A DNA stretch of 38,972 nucleotides, taken from the NCBI GenBank assembly GCA_964623895.1, contig CAZUWA010000012.1, positions 1-38,972 on the forward strand, in the 5' to 3' direction. This stretch comes from UBA11512 sp964623895 (lineage in GTDB: Bacteria; Bacillota; Clostridia; Oscillospirales; CAG-272). The notes under the pieces are model-generated. The model saw only the letters and a list, made by a program, of their open reading frames with translations, did no database searches and was not told where the DNA came from. The stretch's first letter is position 1, and each line of letters opens with the position of its first letter. Below, piece by piece: positions 32,224 through 38,972 of this stretch. A program made the position numbers and the translations under genes.

Positions 32224-33072
32224 ATGAGAGCAGATGGCGTTCGAGTCAAAAATGGGAACCCGATGTATACGGTTGCCGCCCATTTTATGAGTCACCGTTA
32301 TGATTCGATGAATATGGTGGAAGTGGATGTGCCGATGCAACCGATGACGAAATACATCATCGAAAAGAGAAAAGAAGGAAAGCGCATTTCTCATCTAGCG
32401 TTGGTCGTTACTGCGTGGTTGCGTACCGCCGCGGAATTTCCGGAACTCAATCGTTTTGTGGCGAATAAAAACATCTATGCACGCAATGAGTATGCGGTGA
32501 GCATGGTGGTGCTTAAACCCGGCAGTACCGAAGGTACGATGAATAAGGTGAAGCTTGAGCCGGAAGATGATATCTTTACTGTACAGGAAAAATTAGATGC
32601 ATATGTCGAACAGAACAGGCAAGCGGGAGAAACCAACAGTACCGACAAGGTGATCAGTTTGTTGCTGTCCGTACCGGGATTGGTGCGCGTCGGTGTCAAT
32701 GTTTTAAAAGTGCTTGACAAATGGGGATGGCTCCCAAAATCGGTCATCGACATGAGTCCGTTTCACTCCAGTTTGGTCATTTCCAATCTGGCGAGTATCC
32801 GGTCAAAGCACATTTATCATCACATTTATGAGTTCGGCACGACTAGCCTGCTCATTACCATGGGCAGTCCGATCGAAGTGCCGAAAAAGAAGGGCGATGA
32901 GATCGTGTTCGAACATTGCATTCCGATGGGCATTGTGATGGATGAAAGAATTGCTAGCGGTTCTTATTTTACAAAATGTATGCACAAAATGGAATACTAT
33001 CTGCGTGATCCTATCAATATGGAGGGGACGCCGCAGATAGTGATCAAAGAGTTTGAGAAGAATAAGAAATAA
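32224..33072 (+). CDS. Stand-alone E2/CAT-like acyltransferase-fold protein, catalytic motif altered
   Basis: This 282-residue protein resembles the catalytic core of 2-oxoacid dehydrogenase E2 and chloramphenicol acetyltransferase: SHLALVVTAWLRTAAEFPELNRFV near the start, then MSPFHSSLVISNLASI, TTSLLITMGSPIE and a closing GIVMDERIASGSYFTKCMHKMEYYLRDP. There is no lipoyl or E1-binding domain, so it is not a full E2. The usual active-site HRxxDG/HHxxxDG reads DERIASG: the catalytic His position is Glu and the Asp is Ser. It may bind acyl-CoA without transfer, or have another role. Such free-standing proteins occur in Clostridia. The ATG at 32224 has AAAGGAG upstream; earlier in-frame codons lie in the promoter. 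Confidence 0.75.
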   Translation: MRADGVRVKNGNPMYTVAAHFMSHRYDSMNMVEVDVPMQPMTKYIIEKRKEGKRISHLALVVTAWLRTAAEFPELNRFVANKNIYARNEYAVSMVVLKPGSTEGTMNKVKLEPEDDIFTVQEKLDAYVEQNRQAGETNSTDKVISLLLSVPGLVRVGVNVLKVLDKWGWLPKSVIDMSPFHSSLVISNLASIRSKHIYHHIYEFGTTSLLITMGSPIEVPKKKGDEIVFEHCIPMGIVMDERIASGSYFTKCMHKMEYYLRDPINMEGTPQIVIKEFEKNKK

Positions 33073-33078
33073 AAAGCG

Positions 33079-33111
33079 AGGCTGTAAAAAACATTGCGTT
33101 TTTTACAGCCT
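33079..33111. terminator. Bidirectional terminator between converging genes
   Basis: AGGCTGTAAAAAA (33079-33091) and TTTTTTACAGCCT (33099-33111) are exact reverse complements. It serves the acyltransferase-like gene and the lipoprotein gene converging from the right. Confidence 0.85.
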
Positions 33112-33120
33112 ATATTTTGG

Positions 33121-34629
33121 TTATACGATTTCTACACGCAAAAATGCTTCGATGCTTTCTGTCGTAAAGTTTTTATCGAGTGCTTCATAAACTTCGATGC
33201 CGCCGATAAAAGAAGCGGTCAATGCCGATTTTTCTGCATCGGTGCGCATATCGATCAAATCTATCTCGTTGAGTTGGCGAAATTCTTCGGCAAAACTGTC
33301 ACATGCAACGTCTTTGAAAACCAACATAGGCAGGAGAATATCGCCCCATTGATACCGTTCAAGAAGATGTCCGTATGTTTTTTTGCGTAGCAAAATATTT
33401 TGCGAAACACTGATGATCGCCCATCGGCTGACCGTTTCGCCCGATTCGGTCGTATCAAAGGCGAAGCGAACGGCTGTTTCTTGTTCATTTAGACGCACGT
33501 TCTCCTGGTTTTCGCCGGTTATTCGAATGTTAGAAATACCTGAGAAATAGTAGAGCGGCACACTGTAATAACTGTATTCCTCGTTGTCGGAATGTTTTGT
33601 CGTGCCACTGCCAAGATAGCGTCCGGTCGTCGAATCGTACACCTCAACGGTGCGATCGTTTGCGTTTCGATCTTCCTCGAAAGCAGCGGCGTTGCCGACG
33701 ATATAACTGTAACTTGGTCCGAGATGGATGAAGGCGATCAACTCTTTTGAGATGCCGTTTTCCATCGAAACACGATGCAGTGTGGCAGTAGCGCTGTCGG
33801 ATGTCGTTTTTACAAAATTGACGCGCATCTCCCGCTCATTTGGAATGTAGTAAGCAACGGTCATCCGTTCGGATGAGAAAGCAAAACCGATCACTGTGCC
33901 GTCGTTGCGCCGTAAGCGTCCGTATATTTCTCCGCTTTGCGGAACGGTGGACAGTTCCATTGCGCCCTCGTCTGTTTCAAACGAGACTTTATAAAGTAAA
34001 TCCATGATAATGAACTCATAGGATACTTCTTCGTGGATCAGAGAAAAGTAAGCGTGATTGTCCGGGTGTTCATCGATGTAATTTTGCAAGAGCGGCAGGA
34101 GGGTTTTTTCACTTTTATAAAAAGATGCCATATGGTATTTGGCATCCTCAAGATAAAGGCCAATCTCATAAAAATATGTCATCTGCTCGCCAAAATGAGT
34201 GCGCGGCAGATCGGTTGTGTGAATGCCGGTGGAATAATCCAACTTGATGATATTACTTTGTAAGACCTTTTCAAACGTCAGCCCCTCCGGCAGAAAATCA
34301 TTCATTGAAGCGGGTACGCACAGTGAAAAAAATATATCTTCCGATAGACTTTTCGGTTGCTCTGACGGTGCGGAGGAGGGGACGGGGGATGGCGACAATG
34401 TCGGCATTGGGGTGGATGTTGGCGTTGGTGTCGGCACAGGAGAAACGGTCGGATTGGCGGAAACTTCTGTGGTCAGCCAACTGCTTAAAGATGCATCGGT
34501 TGACGAAACGTTATAGGAGGGAAGCGGACCGATATCGGCAGTGGTTTCCGTATGTCTCGCACAACCAACAGGAGTTGCCAAGAGCAAACCTGCCAGTACC
34601 GATGCAATTAATTTTTTAACGGTATTCAA
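33121..34629 (-). CDS. Lipoprotein with Ser/Thr/Pro-rich segment, unknown function
   Basis: The start is a TTG at 34629 (LNTVKKLIAS when read as Leu), with AAGGAG 8 nt upstream; no ATG or GTG fits. A signal and lipobox TPVGC give a lipid-anchored protein of about 502 residues. After the Cys there is a Ser/Thr-rich stretch (ETTADIGPLPSYNVSSTDAS), then a Pro/Thr/Ser linker (about 55-95) that would span the wall, then a folded part of about 400 residues rich in beta strands, Asp and Tyr that I do not recognise. It follows the CotH-like gene by 44 bp on the same strand, so the two are probably one operon. Confidence 0.8.
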   Translation of the reverse strand: MNTVKKLIASVLAGLLLATPVGCARHTETTADIGPLPSYNVSSTDASLSSWLTTEVSANPTVSPVPTPTPTSTPMPTLSPSPVPSSAPSEQPKSLSEDIFFSLCVPASMNDFLPEGLTFEKVLQSNIIKLDYSTGIHTTDLPRTHFGEQMTYFYEIGLYLEDAKYHMASFYKSEKTLLPLLQNYIDEHPDNHAYFSLIHEEVSYEFIIMDLLYKVSFETDEGAMELSTVPQSGEIYGRLRRNDGTVIGFAFSSERMTVAYYIPNEREMRVNFVKTTSDSATATLHRVSMENGISKELIAFIHLGPSYSYIVGNAAAFEEDRNANDRTVEVYDSTTGRYLGSGTTKHSDNEEYSYYSVPLYYFSGISNIRITGENQENVRLNEQETAVRFAFDTTESGETVSRWAIISVSQNILLRKKTYGHLLERYQWGDILLPMLVFKDVACDSFAEEFRQLNEIDLIDMRTDAEKSALTASFIGGIEVYEALDKNFTTESIEAFLRVEIV

Positions 34630-34673
34630 AATGTGTTCTCCTTGTGGTGATTGGAGTATTATTCTGTGAGGAA

Positions 34674-36395
34674 TCATTTAAAAGGGGATGAGGAAATGGT
34701 CTTTTCGGGATAATATCTGCGCAATTCGATCCAACGGTATAAGATCCATTCGTGCACGAATGAAACATGTTCATCGTAACTGTACAGCAGTTCAGAGACT
34801 TCTTTGGATACGAAGTAGTGGTACTGTAATCCGAAGATGTTCCAACGTTCTTCATTTTGCGCGACATAGGGTGCAAGTGCAAGCGCATATTTGTACATGA
34901 TATCAAGACTTTCGTTCAGGTCGTCTTCCAAAGAATTCATTCGTGCTCTGACCATATCGACGAACCAGTCAACATTGTAAAGCTCGGAAAACCAGTCATT
35001 GCCGCCGCTTCCCTCGGAAACCAACTTCAGTTCGCTGAGTGCGGTGCTATAAGATCCGAAGCAGAAGTCATAATCCCAAGGAGAGGTGAAATACAGTTTT
35101 CCTCTTTTTTCTTTGTACATGTAGAATGAGGTGGCGCCCCAGTCGCAGTCCTTGCCCAGTTCTTCAATGATAAAAATATCTACCATCGAATGAAGATCGA
35201 CCAATTCCGCGATTTTGTTTTTGTCGTGCGTGCGGATGGCAGCATCTACTTTGATCATGTAGTCACGAATGAAGGAGCATTCTTCTTCTGTCGAATGTTC
35301 GCTTAAAATATCGAATTCTCGTTTGTTTGTTTCATTTTTTTTGAATTCCGGAATGGTAAAATAGTCGATTCCCTCTTTTTTGGTGGGATCTTTATCGACG
35401 CGGAAGTCAAGTTCCAAAAGGTAACCTTTGTCGGGGTCGGTTCCGGAATCGTCTAACACTACCCGGTCATTGCAGGCTTCTACCTTTTCGATCAGCATAT
35501 ACAGCCCACGATATTCCCCGTTGACATAAAGATTGACCCATGCATAATGGGTGACCCAGCCCAAAGTACCCATTCTGCCTGCAAGTGTCCACATGAAGAC
35601 ATTTTTGAGCATCGAGGGGTCGTATTTGTTTGCCTGCAAGATCCAGTCTTTGTTTTTGCCGTTGCCGATTCCGAGTAGATTCTGCCCCTCGGAAAGCTTG
35701 ATTGTATAAGAATTTTTTGAGGAATAGGATAATTCCTCATCTACTGTTTCGTATTTGTTGTTTGTACTTGACCAACGGTCAGTACCGACGACCTTATCGA
35801 TATAGGTGGTTTGCCAGGTAGAATTTCCTCTTCCTTTAACATTGAGGTCTAAATTGGTAAGGTTGTATTTTTCCTTGCTTGCGCCTTCAATAGTGAGATT
35901 GCCGCCGACGTAATTTTTGCTCTTGATTGAATTTCCGCTGTCTGTCGTTAAATAAAAATTGGGGACGGTGATGTTTGCCGACACCTCAATCTTTTCAAAC
36001 AATGCGGTGTAAACGGTATCGGAAGTGACGCTGTCTGCTGTTCGGGAGCGTGTTTCGTGTCCGTCCGACCAGCCAATAAATCGGTAACCGTACAACGGAA
36101 CGGCTGTGACCAGTTCCGTGTAGCCGCCCGATTTGATATACTGCGTGCCGGTGCCGACAATTGTGCCGCTGCCGACAGGAGAGCAAGTATACTGCACTTT
36201 TACACCATATTTGGGATTTCCAGAAGGCGTACCGTCCGGCGCGGTAGTCTCTCCGCTTAATGTGAAATCATCGTTGATCCCGCTACTTGGATCGTCAGCG
36301 TTGGTAGTCGAAGACACTTCGCTACAGGATATCAGTGAAAAAGTAAGCAGTAACAGTGCCATGAAAAAGGCGACCGATCTTTTTCTGCCGTTCAT
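34674..36395 (-). CDS. CotH-type kinase lipoprotein with InlB-like repeat
   Basis: This is a 573-residue lipoprotein (lipobox LISC near residue 23) with three parts. First, a linker. Second, a single Listeria-Bacteroides-type repeat (about 65-130) with the GYRFIGWSDG and VYTALF strands. Third, a CotH domain (about 165-470) with GRGNSTW, KNSYTIKL, YRGLYMLIEKVE, DCDWGATSFYMYKEKRGKLYFTSPWDYDFCFGS; the Asp residues of the last segment fit the metal and catalytic sites of CotH. CotH is an atypical kinase that phosphorylates coat proteins CotB and CotG in B. subtilis; here a surface role is suggested by the lipobox. GAGG lies 8 nt before the ATG. The strong promoter is separate from sporulation signals I can identify. 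Confidence 0.88.
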   Translation of the reverse strand: MNGRKRSVAFFMALLLLTFSLISCSEVSSTTNADDPSSGINDDFTLSGETTAPDGTPSGNPKYGVKVQYTCSPVGSGTIVGTGTQYIKSGGYTELVTAVPLYGYRFIGWSDGHETRSRTADSVTSDTVYTALFEKIEVSANITVPNFYLTTDSGNSIKSKNYVGGNLTIEGASKEKYNLTNLDLNVKGRGNSTWQTTYIDKVVGTDRWSSTNNKYETVDEELSYSSKNSYTIKLSEGQNLLGIGNGKNKDWILQANKYDPSMLKNVFMWTLAGRMGTLGWVTHYAWVNLYVNGEYRGLYMLIEKVEACNDRVVLDDSGTDPDKGYLLELDFRVDKDPTKKEGIDYFTIPEFKKNETNKREFDILSEHSTEEECSFIRDYMIKVDAAIRTHDKNKIAELVDLHSMVDIFIIEELGKDCDWGATSFYMYKEKRGKLYFTSPWDYDFCFGSYSTALSELKLVSEGSGGNDWFSELYNVDWFVDMVRARMNSLEDDLNESLDIMYKYALALAPYVAQNEERWNIFGLQYHYFVSKEVSELLYSYDEHVSFVHEWILYRWIELRRYYPEKTISSSPFK

Positions 36396-36437
36396 AAAGA
36401 TACCTCGTTTGTTTAGAATTATTGTAAAATCACCTAT

Positions 36438-36466
36438 ATTATACACTAAGACCAAAAAAAAGGCAA
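36438..36466 (-). promoter_or_regulatory. Sigma-A promoter for the CotH-like operon
   Basis: On the minus strand TTGCCT (36466-36461), 17 bp, TATAAT (36443-36438). The -10 is perfect. It is divergent from the mrnC promoter. Confidence 0.65.
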
Positions 36467-36539
36467 GGGTTCTTTAAAAATGTTCACACATTTTATTTGT
36501 ATGATGATTGACTTTTTCGCATGTGTTTTTTAAAAAAAC

Positions 36540-36568
36540 TTGACAATGTATGCTTTTTTTGTTATAAT
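36540..36568 (+). promoter_or_regulatory. Perfect-consensus sigma-A promoter for mrnC-ROK kinase
   Basis: TTGACA (36540-36545), 17 bp, TATAAT (36563-36568), 28 bp before the ATG. Both hexamers match consensus exactly. Confidence 0.85.
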
Positions 36569-36596
36569 ATTTCTATAAAAAATAGGAGGATGAGAT

Positions 36597-36998
36597 ATGA
36601 CGGATCCGACAACACTGCCCGGGGCAACACTTGCCTATATCGGCGATGCAGCGATCGAAATTTTGGTGCGCCGCAGGCTTATTGAGCAAGGACAGACGAA
36701 TAGCGGGAAAATGAGTAAATTGGCGCTTTCTTATGTTAAGGCTACCGAACAGGCAGTTGCAATCGAACGGATTCTCCCGTTTTTGACCGAAAAAGAAGAG
36801 GAAATTTACCGTCGCGGACGAAATGCCAATGGCATTTCTGCACCCAAAAGCGCGAGCATTGTCGAATATCGTAAGGCGACCGGAATGGAAGCACTGTTCG
36901 GATGGCTGTATCTTGAAAAAATGACTGCGCGCATGGGAGAACTGTTTGAAATGGCGTATCCCGAACATCCCGAAAGTCCTGAGCCCCAAAACAAATAA
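36597..36998 (+). CDS. mrnC: Mini-ribonuclease III
   Basis: Mini-III is an RNase III catalytic domain without a dsRNA-binding domain that trims 23S rRNA precursors in Firmicutes. The 133-residue protein has LAYIGDAAIEILVRRRL (the first acidic site), GRNANGISAPKSASIVEYRKATGMEALFGWLYL with the catalytic Glu and Asp positions, and the usual length. The ribosome site AGGAGG is 7 nt from the ATG. It is co-directional with the ROK kinase, 15 bp downstream, from one strong promoter. Confidence 0.93.
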   Translation: MTDPTTLPGATLAYIGDAAIEILVRRRLIEQGQTNSGKMSKLALSYVKATEQAVAIERILPFLTEKEEEIYRRGRNANGISAPKSASIVEYRKATGMEALFGWLYLEKMTARMGELFEMAYPEHPESPEPQNK

Positions 36999-37013
36999 TA
37001 TGGAGGAACGAAT

Positions 37014-37964
37014 ATGTATAGTATCGGTATCGATTTCGGCGGAACAAATATTGCTGTTGGTTTGACAAAAGATCTGAAGGTGATTGCAAAGTCGGCTCTG
37101 CCTACCGGGCGTGGGGAACGCGGACCGGATGAAATGGTGAAGGATATGGCAACTCTTTGCAAAAAACTTACTGCGGAAGCAGGATTGACGCTCGATGACA
37201 TTTCATCGATTGGCATTGCCAGTCCCGGCGTGATCAATTCGGAGAGTGGTGAGGTAGAATACTATTGCAATATCGAAATGATCCACTATCCGATGGCGAA
37301 GATCTTGAGCGGCTATCTTGACGGATATGACCGCATTTACATGGCGAATGATGCCAATGCCGCAGCCCTAGGTGAAGCGCTTGCCGGCTCGGCAAAGGGA
37401 GCGAAAACGGCATTGATGATTACTCTCGGTACGGGTGTCGGCGGCGGCATTGTATTGAACGGAAAAATCTATGACGGTTTTAATTTTGCCGCAGCGGAAT
37501 TGGGACATGTGGTGATCGAAAAGGATGGCTGGGCATGCGGATGTGGCAGAAAAGGATGTTGGGAGGCATATTCCTCGGCAACGGGTCTTATTCGGATGAC
37601 CAAAGAAGAAATGGAAAAGTGTCCTGACAGCATGATGTGGCAAATCGCAGGTAGCCTTGAAAAGGTCAACGGAAGAACTTCCTATGATGCTGCTAAAAAA
37701 GGCGATGAAGCGGCACTGCGCGTGGTCAAACGGTATCAGGATTACCTTTCCTGCGGATTGACCAATATGATCAACATTTTCCAACCGGAGGTGCTTTCTA
37801 TCGGCGGCGGTGTCTGCGGCGAGGGGGATTATCTGCTTTTGCCTGTCACTGAGCAAGTCATGAAGGAACAGTATGCCAAGACTTCCGCGAAAAAGACGAA
37901 ACTTGTCATTGCAACTCTCGGAAACGATGCAGGTATCGTCGGTGCGGCAGCGTTGGGGCAGTGA
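37014..37964 (+). CDS. ROK-family sugar kinase, glucokinase-like
   Basis: ROK kinases phosphorylate glucose or related sugars with ATP. The 316-residue sequence has the phosphate-1 motif IGIDFGGTNIAVGL (residues 4-17), ANDANAAALGE with the catalytic Asp, the phosphate-2 TLGTGVGGGIVLNG, ELGHVVIE, and the zinc-binding CGCGRKGCWEAYSSATGL of ROK proteins. There is no N-terminal winged helix, so it is a kinase, not a ROK repressor. Typical clostridial glucokinase has this architecture, but substrate preference cannot be read from sequence. GGAGG lies 9 nt before the ATG. Confidence 0.9.
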   Translation: MYSIGIDFGGTNIAVGLTKDLKVIAKSALPTGRGERGPDEMVKDMATLCKKLTAEAGLTLDDISSIGIASPGVINSESGEVEYYCNIEMIHYPMAKILSGYLDGYDRIYMANDANAAALGEALAGSAKGAKTALMITLGTGVGGGIVLNGKIYDGFNFAAAELGHVVIEKDGWACGCGRKGCWEAYSSATGLIRMTKEEMEKCPDSMMWQIAGSLEKVNGRTSYDAAKKGDEAALRVVKRYQDYLSCGLTNMINIFQPEVLSIGGGVCGEGDYLLLPVTEQVMKEQYAKTSAKKTKLVIATLGNDAGIVGAAALGQ

Positions 37965-37970
37965 TCAAAC

Positions 37971-38013
37971 AAAAAAGATCAAGGGATCTGTGTAGGAACT
38001 CTTGATCTTTTTT
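37971..38013. terminator. Terminator after the ROK kinase, probably bidirectional
   Basis: AAAAAAGATCAAG (37971-37983) pairs exactly with CTTGATCTTTTTT (38001-38013). It also lies just past the SGNH hydrolase gene stop. Confidence 0.85.
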
Positions 38014-38026
38014 ATATGCGCCTATT

Positions 38027-38722
38027 TTATGCATTTTTTGCCATAAATTCGCCAATGATGGGTGCCATGCGATCATAGCCTTTGGCGTTGGGGTGAACGA
38101 GACTCTTGCGGTCAACGTCTCCAATGCAGTCTGTGAAGTATTTTTCCATGCTTTCACCATAGAATTCTTCACCCATTTCATTGAAATCAAGGTAAGGAAT
38201 GTCCCACTTTTCACAGATTGCACGCACGGCGGCGACATACTCACCGATATTCTTATTTAAATTCCCGTGGTAAGAATCCATTTTTCCGGTGATGATATAT
38301 ATTGGTTTGGCAGCCGGGAATGCTTTTTTTAAATAGCAAAGTTGTCCTTCCAAACCGCCGCAAAGGGTGTCTTGCGTGCCGGCGAAGTCGGTTTCGTGTG
38401 CATTTTTTGGAGCAATGTCGGAAACAGTTCCCACCTTGCATTCAAACCAAGCATCGTTTGTATGCCCTTCCATTACAATAAAATTATAAGCATTTCCTTC
38501 TTCTGCCTTTAACTGATCGATGATTTGACCATAGGGAGTGATATTTGACAGCGCCCAGCCGTCCAACCCTCTGTTCACCCAGTTTGCAAGTCCATAGAGG
38601 TCGGCAATGCGCCCGGCATAGCCGTAACGGGGTGTGTGGTCGTAGACCGATGCCGCACAGATCGAGTCGCCGACAAATAGCGCAGTTTTGTCCTGAAGAG
38701 CGGTGATTTTTCCTGTACTCAT
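38027..38722 (-). CDS. SGNH/GDSL-family hydrolase
   Basis: This 231-residue protein shows the SGNH blocks: block I LFVGDSICA (catalytic Ser), block II VNRGLDGWAL (Gly), block III VMEGHTND (Asn) and block V SLVHPNAKGY (Asp/His pair, His in HPN). SGNH enzymes are esterases or acyl-carbohydrate deacetylases; this one has no signal peptide and is probably cytoplasmic, with an unknown ester substrate. The ATG has GAGG 10 nt upstream. It is a single gene with a near-consensus promoter. Confidence 0.88.
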   Translation of the reverse strand: MSTGKITALQDKTALFVGDSICAASVYDHTPRYGYAGRIADLYGLANWVNRGLDGWALSNITPYGQIIDQLKAEEGNAYNFIVMEGHTNDAWFECKVGTVSDIAPKNAHETDFAGTQDTLCGGLEGQLCYLKKAFPAAKPIYIITGKMDSYHGNLNKNIGEYVAAVRAICEKWDIPYLDFNEMGEEFYGESMEKYFTDCIGDVDRKSLVHPNAKGYDRMAPIIGEFMAKNA

Positions 38723-38757
38723 AGAGATTCACCTCATGTTTTTGACTTTATGAATGT

Positions 38758-38786
38758 ATGATAGCATATCAAAAGCGATTTGTCAA
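38758..38786 (-). promoter_or_regulatory. Promoter of the SGNH hydrolase gene
   Basis: On the minus strand TTGACA (38786-38781), 17 bp, TATCAT (38763-38758), 35 bp before the ATG. Confidence 0.75.
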
Positions 38787-38867
38787 TCAGTCTTTTGCCC
38801 TTCACGGGTAAAATGGTACTCCGACCGAAAAAATATCGAAAAATGCGAAAAAACTTTCAAAAAACCC

Positions 38868-38896
38868 TTGACATTCTTTCCGCTCTCTGCTATAAT
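38868..38896 (+). promoter_or_regulatory. Perfect-consensus promoter for tRNA-Gln
   Basis: TTGACA (38868-38873), 17 bp, TATAAT (38891-38896), 21 bp before the tRNA start. The GC-rich spacer fits a stable-RNA promoter. Confidence 0.85.
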
Positions 38897-38917
38897 ACCA
38901 ACGCTGACTTGAGGTAT

Positions 38918-38972
38918 TGCGGCATCGCCAAGCGGTAAGGCAACGGACTCTGACTCCGTCATTACCTAGGTT
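38918..38972 (+). tRNA. tRNA-Gln (anticodon CUG), 5' part
   Basis: The first 55 nt of a tRNA run to the end of the window. The acceptor 5' strand is TGCGGCA, the D-arm GCC...GGC closes at GCCAAGCGGTAAGGC, and the anticodon stem ACGGA/TCCGT encloses CTCTGAC, giving anticodon CTG at 38950-38952 (reads CAG). The sequence matches bacterial tRNA-Gln in layout. The T-arm and acceptor 3' strand are beyond the window. Confidence 0.9.

Overview
The window looks like part of a chromosome of a spore-forming Firmicute of class Clostridia, probably a gut or rumen organism recovered as a draft or metagenome assembly. The evidence is: strong AGGAGG-type ribosome sites; consensus sigma-A promoters with 17-bp spacers; sporulation genes (spoVT, a CotF-type coat pair, a CotH-type kinase); many lipoproteins with a lipobox; U32, YhaN-like and NYN families in clostridial form; and a run of exactly 100 N at 11176-11275 that marks a scaffold join. 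I see no phage, insertion sequence, CRISPR array or rRNA.

Layout. 1-3908 (minus): ligA, obg and a small lipoprotein. 4103-4562 (plus): two small spore-coat proteins. 4612-8485 (minus): mtaB, a two-domain lipoprotein and a cysteine desulfurase. 8805-11171 (plus): an MscS channel and a surface M60-type metalloprotease with a lectin-like N-terminus. After the gap comes spoVT (minus), cut by the N run. 12089-16409 (minus): a compact housekeeping operon rbfA-nrnA-truB-maf-nth-NYN nuclease, with overlapping genes. 16575-20606 (plus): an SbcCD/YhaNO-like operon encoding a phosphoesterase with a decayed active site, a HAD phosphatase and a membrane-anchored SMC-like ATPase.

20685-30639 (minus) is one long candidate operon: alpha-galactosidase, M28 aminopeptidase, U32 (TrhP-like), galactokinase-like GHMP kinase, walJ, rlmH, a 29-residue membrane peptide, mnmG, rsmG. 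Galactoside use is thus placed upstream of RNA-modification genes. 31002-33072 (plus): an SMP-30-like propeller behind a long, structured leader, then an E2-like acyltransferase fold. 33121-36395 (minus): a CotH-like lipoprotein followed by a Ser/Thr/Pro-rich lipoprotein. 36597-37964 (plus): mini-RNase III and a ROK sugar kinase. 38027-38722 (minus): an SGNH hydrolase. The window ends inside a tRNA-Gln(CUG) gene.

The most unusual content is the phosphoesterase/HAD/membrane-ATPase operon with lost catalytic residues, the switch-like leader before the SMP-30 gene, the CotH kinase next to a Ser/Thr-rich lipoprotein, and an unannotated micro-membrane protein between rlmH and mnmG. All functional calls rest on motif recognition by eye; no database search was run.
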